This document shows positions 13,172 to 25,700 of a stretch of 64,000 nt of DNA, piece after piece. The notes beneath the pieces are model-generated. The model did not search any database. It was not told the DNA's origin and worked only from the letters and a program-made list of their open reading frames with translations. This DNA is from Vanrija pseudolonga (lineage: Eukaryota; Basidiomycota; Tremellomycetes; Trichosporonales; Trichosporonaceae): contig NC_085849.1 of the NCBI RefSeq assembly GCF_020906515.1, positions 3,410,001 through 3,474,000 on the forward strand, given 5' to 3'. The stretch's first letter is position 1. Each line of letters begins with the position of its first letter. Both the position numbers and the translations under genes were made by a program.

Positions 13172-13206
13172 CTCGTCCAGCTCGTCCAGCTCGTCCAGCT
13201 CGTCCC
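13172..13206. repeat. 9-bp minisatellite (CTCGTCCAG)n
   Basis: About three and a half head-to-tail copies of CTCGTCCAG follow a stretch of related TCGTTCGTC sequence. The repeat is short and lies in noncoding DNA of the second desert. Confidence 0.75.
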
Positions 13207-16200
13207 CACCAAGTCGGCAGCGGCGGCCTTGGTATCTTGGCCTTCCCCCCTTGTGTGCAGGGCAAGAGAGGAGAGGATACGTCAACCCACAGCAGTCTCT
13301 GTCTGTCCTCAGGGCCAATGGAACTGAACTGGACGCCGCCTCACTGCCTGCCCCGGCCCTTGAGTGGGCTGATGAATAAAGAACTCTGCGGCAGGCTGTA
13401 CATGCCGAATAAAGCATGTGGGCGTTTCAAAGTAGCATGTGCCTCGGAACGCCACACCTGAGAAACATGCGCTATACGACAAGGTGTACGAGAGGGTGCT
13501 GGCCGGCTTTGCCTTGCCGGCCGCCGCTGCGGCTGCCGCATGCCGCATGCTGCTGCCCTTCTGCCCCCCCGTATAACCAACAACCCATCCCTGGCACCGA
13601 ATGATGCCAACACTAAGCCAACAAGTCACGCCTGCGCCGCCCCCGCCTCAGCCCGCAAGCCCCCCTCTCCCCCCCGCCGCCACCAGGCCGCCTCTTGTGC
13701 CTGTCTCCCGCCGCTTCCCACCCTTGCAAGCTACAAACTGACAACTGCCCACCCTGAATCTCCTGGGCCTGACACAAACCGTCCCCAACAAAGTCGCCCC
13801 GTCCAATGTGTGCGTGCCATGCGACATGGCAATCGAGGCGACAACGCTTGACTCGCTCGCCAGCCGATCTGCCCAACTCTAAACTGCCCCAGGCGAACAG
13901 TATCACGGCAACCTTTTTCTTAACCGCAGCAGCTCTGCCCTCGGCCCTTGCCCTTGTGTCCTGTTGCTCCTCGGCAGAAGGTTGGAAAAACGCACCATGC
14001 CAAAAGAGTTTGGAAATGCTCCCCGCCGTCCACCTTGAACCCATCGCACCGCTGTGGAATGTATGGTAACCCCCCTCCCCTCTGCGCACCCATCTGGAAT
14101 TGCCCGTTACGGGGATTAAACATGCCCGCTAGCGACGACTCACAAATCAATGCTCCTGCTGCTGCTTCTGCCCTAGCAGCACCAAGAGCTAGCTGTGCGC
14201 AAGTGCCGTAAGGCCTAGTCCAACTAGTGCGTTACATCAAATCACAGCCTAGTGTCCGTACCAGAACTTTAGCCCAGGTCTGGCCCACCCCAGCCCAAGC
14301 CGTCAAAGCATGTTGCTGCCCGCGGCCGATGAAACGAATGTCAGCATGCCGACAGGGAACTCGCTACCATACGACGCTTTCTGTTGTTCAATGTAGACGC
14401 GTCATGATGTAAACCCCTCGAGACTATTACTGGAGGTCGTAAGCCACCTTTTGCACAGCGGCCGCTCAGCGCAGCAGCGTGGCAGACAGGTCCAGTCATC
14501 CCCGGTCGTCGTCGTGCTGCAGCTTGCCATCTTGGTCCAACGCGCCACGCCGCGACCGCGCCGCGGCGACGCCCAGCCTGCGCTTGCGCTGGTGGGCCGG
14601 ATCTCATCTCGAATGCATCGCAAGCACGTACCGTCGGACGGAGAAAAGAAGAATCTTGGCACACAAGGCGGGCTGCACCGTGCCCGAGTGGCACATTACG
14701 CCACGTAGGGAGCAAGTGGCACTCACCGTCATTGTATCCCCCGATGACGGCTCTCTCTAACGCCGTAGTGATCATGGCTGGCTGGTTGCACATGGTGGCG
14801 CCGGCGCGAGTGTGTTCGGTCGCGCCGCATCATCACTGATCGCTGCTGATGTGTGCCAAGGCTCACGCCCGCTCGCCCACCCTGGTGCTCCGCCGACTGC
14901 CTCGCGTCAGGACGTAATGGCACCCCCTTCGTTCGGCGATCACGATTCCCCAAACACATCAACCCTCAACCGACCCCTGGAGACCGACGGAGCGACCCCC
15001 CTTGGCCCCCTTCCAGCTTGCCGGACCACCCACCCACCCATCCCAACCCACCTCATTCGCTCGTCCCCTGAAACTCTGTTACGCCATGAACAAATACGGA
15101 AACCCCCACCCCGTCAGCAGTTGTAAAGTCGGTTTGTAAACCTTACAGCATTAAGCAGAAACAAGGTTCGGTGAACCCTCCCGCCCAAAGGTTCATCTCC
15201 GCCATGTTGTGGAGCGCGGCACGCACCCTGGCCCTGGCTGGGGCTGTCCTGTGTCATTTACATTGAGGGAGGTGTGTGTTTTCATACCGCGCCGCGTGCA
15301 TTGCATTGTGTGCTGCGCATATGCGCACGCACCGCACCACACCGTCGGGTCCGCCGGCCGGAAGCTGCAAATCGCGCAACCCGCGAGCGAGCACATGCAA
15401 CCCAGGCCGACGTCGTTTCGCTTCGGGCGGGCGGCTACGAGGGCGGCTGTAGCACTCAATGTGCGTAATTGGGTTGTTGGCATGCACGCGCTGTTGTAGC
15501 TGCCCTGTCACGGGCGGGCAGAGGCGCATGGTTGTATCACACTGGGCGAGATCAGGTCCCCCAGGCCCGCCGGGACGGTGCCGCGGGCCAACGAGAGCGC
15601 GGATAGCGGGCGGGTGCTCCGCGCAGGGGTTATGTTAGGCCGATGGTTAATGCTTGGTGCCGCAGTTCGACACTGCCGCGACCCCTTTCGTCGCTGTCTG
15701 CACCCGCGTCGCTGTCGTCGGCGTCTGTCGTCGACCGACAGACGTCGCACGACGCGATCTGAAGGGGAGATTATGCTTTCCGGAAGCCACTGCCACTTCT
15801 GGCTCCACGGCAACGATCACGAGGCCGCCGACCCGTCCCGTCAGTTGGGGTCGCTCGAGGTCTGGTACACGCTACGAGTCTGGTACGGGCCGTCCAACGA
15901 ACACATCGTCCTGGAAGCAGCACCCAGCAACGGCAGCCACAGGATACAGCCCCGCCGTTGCCGTTGGCAGCGTCGGCCTCACGACCACCTCACAACCATC
16001 CAGCAAGTTACTAACCCCGTGACACATACACGGGGAGGACGTTACGCCTCCTCCTCCGCCTCCACGTCGGCGGCGGTATCAGCAGCAGATGCATGCATTG
16101 TTCTTTCAGGCAGATTTACGCTTTCGGAGCTCACTCGCTCGCTCACTCGTGTGCCCGTGCAGCAGCACCGTGCACATTGAGTGGTGCCACAAATGATGGC

Positions 16201-18056
16201 TTGTCGATGCACCACCACAAAGAACAAGACAACAACAGCCGCCTGCAGGTAGTTTCATGTGGCGTCGGTTCCAGCCCCGCCCATTATCATTGTGTGACAC
16301 TCGTTCCCGCCGCCACAACTGCAGGGGGAATAGAACTGTATGCATTCACTCCTTACTCAGGAACGGATGGCGGCGGGCGTGCATGTCGTCGTCGTCTGGC
16401 CCGACGACGGCACGGCAACGGGCGACGACAACCACTAGCCCGCTGTCAACAAAGAACGCGCCGATGTGTGTTTGGCATCAAACCTTTTTTTTTGCTGCTG
16501 CACTGCAAGCCGCTGACGCCTCCAAGCCAGCCGCCACCAGCACCCCGTGTCTCTGTGGCGTGGCGATCGCCACAGATGTCACTCGGGAAGCCCAGCCCCT
16601 GAGGCCTTCTGTGCCGAAGGCACTATTGTATTGTTGTTGTTGTTTGCGCATGCTTCAATTCAGGCAACACGGTTCCAGCGTTAGGAAGGCGTACGTACGG
16701 TGGCGCTGTCTGGCTGCGCTGTGCGGCTGTGCCGCACAGAAAAAAAAGCTACACGCGCAGTGTGCAGGGCATTGGCGCTCAACGGGAACGGCACGAGCCT
16801 CTAGCCCATCTTCGTAGATTTAACAATGGTGGGCAAGATGGGTGGGTGGAGCGTGCCGTGGCTCATTCCGATGGGCAACGCAGGTGCGCCGCAGGTGAGG
16901 GTTTAGGGGGGCCTTTGGCACAACTAAGGACGGACCTGACCTGTGCATGCTTGCTTGCTGGGCCAGGGGCAATGTGGCACTGGAGCAGAGGAACGAAGGC
17001 AACAAAGGCACGGGTGTGGGGTCGCTTCCGAGTCCCCAAACTCCGTTTCCGCGTCATTAACCTGTGCCTGTCATTTGGCCGCCGCCTTGGTCGCAGGCGC
17101 GCAGGTGCTTGGCTGTGCGCTGTGCAATGTAGCCCATCGCCCACCGCGTGCACAGCAAGCACGAGCTTGCACACTGCTGCTGCCGCTGCTGCGCGCGTCG
17201 GCATCTCCTCTCCTCCTCGTGACTTTGTCGCGTTCGCACAGTCGCACGGCGTACGCTTCCTTGGCCTGTTTCATCCTACTGCTATTCATGTGATCGCGTA
17301 GTGCGTGCATCTCCCGTCGCTGTCACCGACACTGCCGCTGCGGCTTGCGGCGTCTGCTGCTGTGGCCTCTCTGTGCTGTACATTCAATAAGTTCCAGCGG
17401 GGATCGGGCCCGCCGACAAAATGAACCCTGCAGCGGGGATGAGGCCGCTGCTGTCCAGAACATTACTCGGGTCGGTCTCTCCGTGACCACGGAAAGCGAG
17501 CGAAAGCGACGATGCATGGCCAGGCGTGGGTGTGTGGGTAAGTGACGGCACCCACACTTGTGGCGCCAGCCATGCAGCCAGCCAGCACACTAGGCTAAAG
17601 TGGCGGCGGGCAGCCGGCTGGGCACCCCGCCGCCATTCCAGCTGCATCGGCACTGGATACGCTAGTGGGCCATGGTGTGCCATAAAAACCCCCGAGGCAC
17701 CAGTAGCCCCGTGCCATCTGGGTGCTTGTCGCTGGTGGCAGGTGGCAGGCAGGCAGGCAGTCAGGCAGTAGGCAAGGTGGGAAGCCGGTGCCCAGGCTAA
17801 TTTGGCCGCGTGCCAACGGCCAACCGAACTGGAACGCCGTCGGTGACTGCAACTTTTTTAGCTCATAGCTCGCTGAATAGAGCGGTGGGCTAGTGGTTTT
17901 CGCAGATCACTCTTGTGCTTGTGGGCATTAAGCTGACCGCTGCCCGCCATTATGCGTGGGCCTGTGTGAAAGGGCGTTGTCGTGATGTCTTGGCGACGCG
18001 GCAACTAGCTAGCTCGCTGTCTACGATCCTAGTCGGCTGCCACGCCACATTCATTC

Positions 18057-18076
18057 TTTTTTTTTTTTTTTTTTTT
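18057..18076. repeat. T20 homopolymer tract
   Basis: Twenty consecutive T on the plus strand, inside a GC-rich desert. It could be the A-tail scar of a retroposed sequence on the minus strand, a nucleosome-depleting poly(dA:dT) element, or simple slippage. No target-site duplication or retroposed gene was recognised next to it. Confidence 0.7.
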
Positions 18077-18777
18077 ACGTGGCGCGGCACTTGCATCTTT
18101 CCATACTCCGCAAGCAGCATGCAGCCCGTTGTCCGTGTGTTGGAACCGCCGAACACGCAGACCGACGGCACAGACGGCAGCACAAGGCGACGCCGTCGCC
18201 TGCGCCTTCCCGTGCCGAACGCTCTCGGCATCGCCCCTGCCAAAGTGGCAGACAGCGTACACTGTTTCATGTGTTGAATTGGCAGCAGGCCGGCAGGCCG
18301 ACAGAGTCTCGAAAACAATCAACGTAATGGTGCGCAACCAACAATCGGCTAGTGCCGCGCAGACGAGCGTTACATACGTTGAGACGTGCCGAGAGACCGC
18401 CCACACAAGCTGCAAGCTGCTAGCGAAGACCGAGAAGAGCGTTAACGACGAGAGCGGGCTGCGGCGGGCCAACATCCTTTCCATTCCAGACCATGCCCAG
18501 GCTGGCGGAGAGCTAAACGGGCGGGAACAACGCGCCTGCCTTCGCCCTTGCTTCTCCGCTGCTAATGTGGCTCAACCCTCGGGGAGACGCGACGCTAGCG
18601 CGTGTGTCAAAGTGTTCTTGGCTGCGAGAGCGGGAGCGGCAGTGGCGAGCATGCATCTGCTGCTAGCGACCAGCCTGGTTTCGGTCGCCCTTGTCGTTCT
18701 GCTGTTTCTGTCGTGTGCGGGTTTCATCTAATCTTCCCACGCGTGCCGACATGCACATGAAACGGGCTGAACACGTA

Positions 18778-18810
18778 CACGGGAGCTGTTGACATGTCAA
18801 CAGTCCCGTG
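18778..18810. repeat. Near-perfect 33-nt palindrome
   Basis: Arms of 15-16 nt starting with CACGGGA pair around a core TTGACATGTCAA, with a single extra G bulged in the left arm. It can form a stable hairpin in RNA or a two-fold symmetric protein-binding site in DNA. It sits in the second desert, far from any called gene. Confidence 0.7.
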
Positions 18811-19599
18811 GCGGGCTCGGCCTTCTGCACATTGTTGTTCTCTCTTTCGAGTCACTTCACCTATGATACGTGCCCATGGGATGAAACATTCTTGCTTCAT
18901 CGTCGTTGACTCCGGCATCCCGTCTCGTCTCAGTCTCGGTCTCGACCACACCGACCTCACTTGGCCATCGTGAACGCCCCCTCTGCCGTCACAATTCACA
19001 ATTGAACTGTTCTTGCCAACCCAGTCGCCGCCCCTGGCCCTGGTTAATCTGTTGGCATGCAACAGGCTTTTGTCCAGCCTTGACGATAGGAACAGAGGTA
19101 TAAGCAAAAAGTGTGGATACACCAAGCTCGCTCGTGCCTCCAGGCCAGCCAAGTCTGGCCCGCGCGGGTGGGCGAGTGGCAGGGCAAAGTCAAGTGGCAG
19201 GGCGAGCGAGTGCCTCGTCAGATCGTTGTCAAGCTACGTCGAGTTGTGCCTCACACCAAGCAAGCGCAGTTCTGTCTGTGCTTGCTGCTGCTCGACGACG
19301 GGTGTAGCATGGTTTGCGCCACCCACCCACCCACCCCAGCCCAGCCCAGCCAGAGCCAGACCCAGCGCCACCACAGAGCGCCAACTTGCATCCGACTGCG
19401 CTATCCTCGACGTGCTATCCTCGGCCTGGCGACGGCGCGAAATAGAACATTCCGCGCCGGCTCCACCCCGACGGCCGTCGAAAGCGTCGACGGCGGTGCA
19501 CCGAGCTGCGCCGCTGCGGCGTGGTGGTCCCGGTGACGACACGGCGGTGCACAAGTTCACGAGTCCGCAGGTCCGAGGTCCGCTCTAATTCGAGTGGTT

Positions 19600-19617
19600 T
19601 GTTGGAGCGCTCCAACA
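19600..19617. repeat. 18-bp perfect palindrome
   Basis: TGTTGGAGCGCTCCAACA is exactly self-complementary. Its right half begins a segment (19606-19672) that is repeated imperfectly at about 19844-19891. Confidence 0.75.
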
Positions 19618-20977
19618 CCCTCGATCTGCCACCTCGCCAATCCCTACCTCGCATGCCTCGTACCCGAGTGACCGAGCGCGAGGGCGACCTCATCATGCCG
19701 ATCTGCGCGACATGTCAGACGCACGCAATACTTGCATGCCGTCGCGGCACTGACGACACCGTTACGCCGAGGTCTCGTCACACCGAGAGACTGCGCCTGC
19801 AGCTGCCGTGGGCATGCCGGTGGGCTCGCCCCTAAATCAAGCGCGCTCCACCACCCTCAATCTCTCGCCAATCCGCGAGTAGCGTACCCGAGAAAAGAGG
19901 CAGCCAGGGGAAGCTTGGTTTAGCTGCAGATCGCCGTGCGCCAGATGTGTCTGAGGCGATGTCGCTGGCATGACATTGACGGAGGCCACCAGTGCCAGTG
20001 CCGCAGCCACAGCGCGCATAGTGCGGAGGTCGGGCCCGAGCACCAAAGTCACTAATGAGACGCGCCGTATAGTCTACCGAGGTGACGCGACGTCAACCGA
20101 GACGGAGGTGAATTGCTCATGTCTAGCATGTCTAGGCTATCTTGAATGCGTGCGTGTGCTACGTGTGCTAGCTTTCGGTCGGCGGCGACGCGACGTGTGA
20201 CATGTGACACGCGAGTGCTATTCACCCCTTGGTTCGCCCGCGCCGCTCTTCAACATGGGGTATTCATTAAACTATCCACGCGTGCGCTTGCGAGCTCGCT
20301 TGCGCCTTAACGGCGCTGCTGGGGGACTGGGGGGCTCGGGGTGGAGCAGGAGGGTGGCAAAAATCGGCCAACTGCGCGGTACGCGGGCCGGCGGCTGCGA
20401 TGGTGGAGAGGATGGGAGGATGCCGAGGTCAATGGCAGTGAGGGGGAGGGGTGGCTCTCCCCATGAGCGGGTGAGTGGGGCGCAGAGGTGGTGCCACTGT
20501 AGGTTCTTGTGGAGTATGGGGTGTGGGAGGGCGTAGTGGAAGTGGGGGATAGAGTGCATGTCGAGCAAGACAGAAGGGGTAGCGATGAAGCACTGAACGA
20601 TACGGGAGGGTTACTGAGGCATCCAGGAGGATAGGCGGGGTGTTGGACACCAATTTCGGCGTCTCGAACCTCGGAACATCATTGCATCCACAATTCTAGA
20701 TGCCACTCACCTCAGCACTCCCTCACCACCCCTCGGTGCCATCAAAGCCGCGTCGGCCACGACCAGGCGTCTCGCCGACGCCGACGCCGCCGGCGGACAG
20801 CCGGAGTGTCGGGCGCCACCCGCCACTCGTGCCTCGGACAAGTCCGATCTCGCCGTTTGCGATGACGATTGCGCGATAGATATCGCCATCGCATTTACTC
20901 ACCGACACCGACGTCGACACGATGTATCAGCAGCGGCGACAGCGAGCATAGCTGGTGTCTCATTGTCTCTCATCACA

Positions 20978-22372
20978 ATGGTCGGCATCCAGCGCCACCC
21001 AGACGGCCCAACACGCATCGCGATCCTCGGCGCAGGCTACGCGGGCGCGACGGCCGCCATCGCGCTGCAGCGCCTCGGGGCCAACCTCGACATATCAGTG
21101 TTTGACGGCGCGAGCGCCCTGCGCGAGGTCGGCGCCAGCATCGGGCTACAGGCGTGCGCGCTGCGCGCCCTCGACAAGCTCGGGCTAGGCGACGAGGTCG
21201 AGGAGATAGCCTACCGCCACGGCGCGCAGCCGCTGACCCACCGACACTGGAAGACGGGCGAGGTGCAGCATACGCCGCTGCCTGATCCACTGCCGGAGGA
21301 GCGCCACCAGATGGCGCGCTTCGCGAGGGCACACTTGCACCAGCTCCTCCTGGCCCATGTCGACGCGCCGGTGCAGGTCGGCAAGCGCGCGACGCAGGTC
21401 ACCGTCGAGGAGGGCGGCGTGAGGGTCCTCTTTGCGGACGGCACGGCGTGGGAGGGCGATGCGGTGATCGGCGTGAGTGGAACAACGGGGGGAGGGTAGC
21501 CCCAGTGGCGACACTGGGAGAGAGGGCCGCGCTCACACCCCAGGCCGACGGGATCCACTCGGCCACCCGCAAGGCCTTCTACCCCGACTTCAAGATCGAC
21601 CCAGGCAACGGCGTGACCCTGCGCGGGATATTCGACGCGTCGTTGCTCGAGGGCACCGAGGGGGTCGACCTGCCCAAGGAGTCGTGCCACTGGCTGGGAC
21701 CCGACCGGGCCTTCTTCACGAGCCCGCTGAGTGCGTCGCACCGCCGCCACCTTATCCGCTGACCACGCAGAACGCGGGCTCTACGCGCACGTCGCGTTCC
21801 TCCCCAACCATCTCATCCCGACCGTCACGCGCGAGTGGGACGCCAAGACCGAGATCGACTACGCCGCGCTCTACGCGCACTGGTACCCGCCCATCGCGGC
21901 GCTCACGCGCGTCGCGCCAGAGGTGCGCGTGTTCCCAGACTACAACGGGCCCGCGCTGCCGTCGCTTGTCGTCGGCGGCGGGCGCGGCGTGCTCCTCGGC
22001 GACGCGGGGCACTGCCACGGCGGCGCGTTCGCCGCCGGCGGCACGCTCGCCATCGAGGACGCGTACACGCTCGGACTGGCAGTCAAGGCTGCGCTTGACC
22101 GCGCGCGTGCTGCTGGGCGCGCGGCGTTGCAGGCCGAGGACCTCGCGTTCGCGTTCGACCTGTTTGATAAGGCCCGCCTCGCACACGTGAACCGCCTGCT
22201 CAAGGCCGCTAGCGAGCTCCGCAAGGCCAAGAAGCACACCGAGGGCCAGATCCTCACCGAGGAGGATATCGAGGCGTACGTCCATCGCCATGTGGACATC
22301 ACCTGGGTCAGCGATAACGACGCCGACGCCGTCTTCGCCAAGGTGCTGGCGGAAGCTGAGGCAGAGGCGTGA
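20978..22372 (+). CDS. FAD-dependent monooxygenase, salicylate hydroxylase-like
   Basis: Three exons (20978-21472, 21544-21730, 21771-22372) encode about 427 aa. The introns are 71 and 40 nt. Seen: N-terminal dinucleotide fold IAILGAGYAGATAAIALQRLG, the DG region VIGADGIHS restored exactly by removing intron 1, and the FAD-ribityl motif GDAGHCHGGAFAAGGTLAIE near residues 310-330. These are the GxGxxG, DG and GD motifs of class A flavoprotein hydroxylases, which use NAD(P)H and oxygen to hydroxylate aromatic substrates. The closest family by eye is salicylate hydroxylase-like enzymes, but the substrate cannot be read from sequence. An in-frame TTG lies upstream, but the ATG at 20978 fits best. 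Downstream, the ABC transporter starts 375 bp away on the same strand. Confidence 0.88.
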
Positions 22373-22747
22373 GCTCGCTCGCTCGCCACGATGCATAGAT
22401 TAGATGTGTAGCGTTGTACTATGTATATGGGATTGCTAGAGTGCACACCTGGCGGAAGCGATGCGATGCACTACGTCGTTCGCGATGCAAACGAGCCGAC
22501 ATGAGAACCGGAGCTGCCATGATGCCACTGACAAGTGCGGCAAGAGTGGGGCTTGGCCCCCGTCGCGTAGACTGATTGGGTGTGGACGCAGACGTCATTG
22601 TGACCCCCCCACCCCACCACCCAGATCGGGGTTGGCCACCACCACCACCACCCCGACCACCACCCCCCAACGCCATCGCACCATTCACCGTCCTACCATC
22701 CATCCATAGACTCGCCTAGACAACAACACTCCTGCATCGCAGACAGC
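22373..22747 (+). promoter_or_regulatory. Intergenic, presumed promoter of the ABC transporter
   Basis: 375 bp between two plus-strand genes. It contains a C/CA-rich tract (about 22600-22680, CCACCACC repeats) and a pyrimidine-leaning leader ending at the ATG of the transporter. No specific factor site was identified. Confidence 0.4.
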
Positions 22748-25700
22748 ATGAGGCTTGCGCTGCTACTATCCGCGTTCACAGTAGCGGGCGTCAGCGCCAG
22801 CTCGGAACGCGCGGGCTTCGGCGCTATCGCCAAGCGGCATACGGCGGCGAGCGAGGAGCTGCTCGACCTCCGAGGGGTTAGCGTACCCGCCTTCAGCAAT
22901 GTCTCGGTGCGCAGAGAAAGACCTAGCTACGCCGTCGCTGACATCCGCCAAGTCCGAGCTCATCCCCCCACGCCGGCCGCCGGCCGACAAGGACAAGTGC
23001 CCGCCGTGCTTCAACTGCCTGCTGCCTGCCTTCAACTGCGGCCAGTTTGGCGAATGTAACCAGTACGACGGGCAGTGTCGCTGTCCTCCCGGCTTTGGTG
23101 GCCAGGACTGCCTGACCCCGCGTGAGTGGAGCGGAGCGGAAGTGAAGCTCGGGAGACAGATCGACTGACCCGGGCCAGTGTGTGGATCACTCAAGGACGG
23201 AGACGCGCGCTTCCCTCGGCCCGATGGCAAGCTGTGTGACTGCAGCGACGGGTGGGGAGGCATCAACTGTAATGGTGGGTAATTTGGTGTGGTGGCGAAG
23301 GCGAGGCATCTCTGACGCCGCAGTGTGCAAGGACGACTCGGCGTGCAAGGGCTTCAAACTCCGTAACCCCATCGACGGCACTTTCGACGAGCCCGAAGGC
23401 GGTGACGACGACGACCCGTCGCAGCAGATGGTGTGCTACAAGGGCGGCCTGACTGTCGACCGCTCGTTCCAGATGTGTGACGTGACGAACCGCAAGATTA
23501 TCGACACGATCCCGGACCAGAAGAAGCCGCAGGTGACGTTCAGCTGTATCGCCGCCGAGCCCGAGACGAACGTGTCTTCCCCAGCGGTCAACTTTGGCGG
23601 GCTCGGCAGTGACTTTGGCATGTCGACGCTCGAGGACAAGGCGTCGATGGGCACCTGCGGCTTCCAGTTCTGGGTGGACCGCATCGAGTCGTTCTACTGC
23701 AAGCTCGAGCAGTGCCAGTGGTTTGCCGAGGAGACGCCGGGTGCCAACGAGACGCACTTCAACTGCGAGAAGATCGAGTGTGCGTGTATCCCCGGCCGCT
23801 TCCTGTGCGGCGAGAACGGCAGTGTCAACATTGACGACTTCCTCAACGAGGAGGTCAAGGGCCCCGGCTCGTTCAACTGCGTCTCGGGCCAGGGCTGCAC
23901 GTTCGAGGAGCCGGCCATGAACCAGCTCATCAACGACATTTTCGGCGACAAGGCCATCACGCTCGACTGTGACTCGGGAGAGTGCCTCCACTACAGCCAG
24001 GTGCCGGGCTACTCGCCCCCCGCGCAGGCTGACAACTCGTTCCTCGTTGCGTTGAGCGCGGCGCTCGCCCTGGCGATCTTTGCCGCTGCTTGTTTACGTG
24101 GGTTTGGGATATCGAGCATGGCTGACCGCGCAGTGTTGTGGTACCTCGGCCGCACGCGCCGCAACCCGCCGGGTTTCGCTGGTGTCAAGCTCCCCGAGGA
24201 CGAGGCCGCCAAGCTCATGGCTGACCACGTCCCTGCTACCCTCCACTTCTCCAACATCTCCTACACGCTGCCCAAGGGCCGTCAGGTGCTGTCCCATGTG
24301 ACCGGCACTGTGCGCCCAGGCGAGATCTTGGCCATCATGGGCGCGTCGGGTGCCGGCAAGTCGACGCTGCTTGATATCCTCGCGCGCAAGGACAAGCGTG
24401 GAAAGGTCGAAGGCGTCACGTATGTCAACGGCCGCCAGATCGACAACGCGGTGTTCAGACGCGTCTCGGGCTTTGTGGACCAGGAGGACACGCTACTTCC
24501 CACGCTTACCGTCTACGAGACAATCCTCTACTCCGCCCTCCTCCGCCTTCCCCGTGACATGAGCTACGAGGCAAAGGTGTACCGCACGCTCGAGACGATG
24601 AACGAGCTGGGTATCTTGGGCATCAAGGACTCGCGCATCGGCGAGAGCGGCAAGCGGTCCATCTCGGGCGGTGAGAAGCGCCGTGTGTCTATCGCTTGTG
24701 AGCTGGTCACTGGGCCATCGATCCTGTTCCTCGACGAGCCGACCTCGGGCCTGGACAGCTACAACGCGTACAACGTCATCGACAGCCTCAAGACGCTTGC
24801 CAAGCAGTACCGCCGCACGGTCATCTTCACCATCCACCAGCCCCAGTCGAATATTGTCGCGCTGTTCGACCGCCTGCTCGTGCTCGCCAGAGGCCAGCTG
24901 GTCTACTCTGGCGAGGCGATCAAGGCCCAGGAGCACTTTGAGGGCGTCGGATACGTCTGCCCGCCGGGCTACAACATTGCGGACTACCTCATTGACGTGA
25001 CTGTCGAGGCTGCGGGCGACAGCCGCAGAGGGAACGGCAACGGCAGAAACGGCAGCGGCACTGACGCTCCGGGACACTCGAGAATCGACGTTGAGGGCGA
25101 TGCCGAGTCTGGCTTCGCTGGCCGCTCCCGAACTCCGGTGGACACTGGTGGTACTTCGACGCCTCTCCCAACCGCCATCCAGCACAAGGCGGCGCGCCTG
25201 CTCGGCTTCTCGACGCCCGGAGCCAGCGGGGTCTCCACCCCCGGTGTCGCGCTCGACTCGGAAGGCGTGCCCCAGGTGCCTGAAGCGCTAGCCGCTCTCG
25301 TGGTTGCCAACCGCGCCGGCGACGCGACCAAGATTGTCGAGGCGGAGATCACCCGTATCCAGTCGGGTGAGACGGCGGACGGCGAGGAGCGCAACGTCGA
25401 GGACGAGTTTACGGAGCTGCACATCAAGGGCTACAAGAAGGCATCGTTCGGCACGCAGTTCATCCTGCTCTCGGGACGCGCGTTCAAGAACCTCTACCGC
25501 AACCCCCTGCTCATGGGCACGCACTACATCGTCGCGGTCGTCGTGGCGCTCCTGTGCGGCTTCTTCTTCTACCATGTGACCAACGACATTCCCGGTTTCC
25601 AGAACCGTCTGGGCCTGTTCCTCTTCATCCTCTCGCTCTTTGGCTTCTCCACCCTCTCATCCCTGGGTATCTTTGCAAACGAGCGCATGCTGTTCATGCG

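Larger units (their letters stand above)
11887..20977. other. Gene desert 2, no supportable gene
   Basis: 9.1 kb between the divergent kinase (-) and FAD monooxygenase (+). Frames up to about 200 codons occur, but none has a recognisable domain and frames of similar length overlap on both strands. Visible content: a CTCGTCCAG minisatellite at about 13172-13206, a G run near 13040, a T20 tract at 18057-18076, a near-perfect 33-nt dyad at 18778-18810, an 18-bp perfect palindrome at 19600-19617, and a short imperfect duplication (19606-19672 and 19844-19891). Promoters of both flanking genes must lie at its ends. Confidence 0.6.

Noticed and set aside
18129-18731. 200-codon frame ending in a hydrophobic helix
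   Set aside because: The hydrophobic end is the only feature; the rest is random-like and the other frames there are also open. Kept as noncoding.
20630-20700. B-box-like CGAGGTTCGAGAC on the minus strand, possible tRNA
   Set aside because: No matching A box, acceptor stem or anticodon stem could be found around it.
21731-22190. Alternative plus-strand frame rich in Arg/Ser over the monooxygenase exon 3
   Set aside because: Shadow of the real exon, which carries the GDAGHCHGG flavin motif in another frame.
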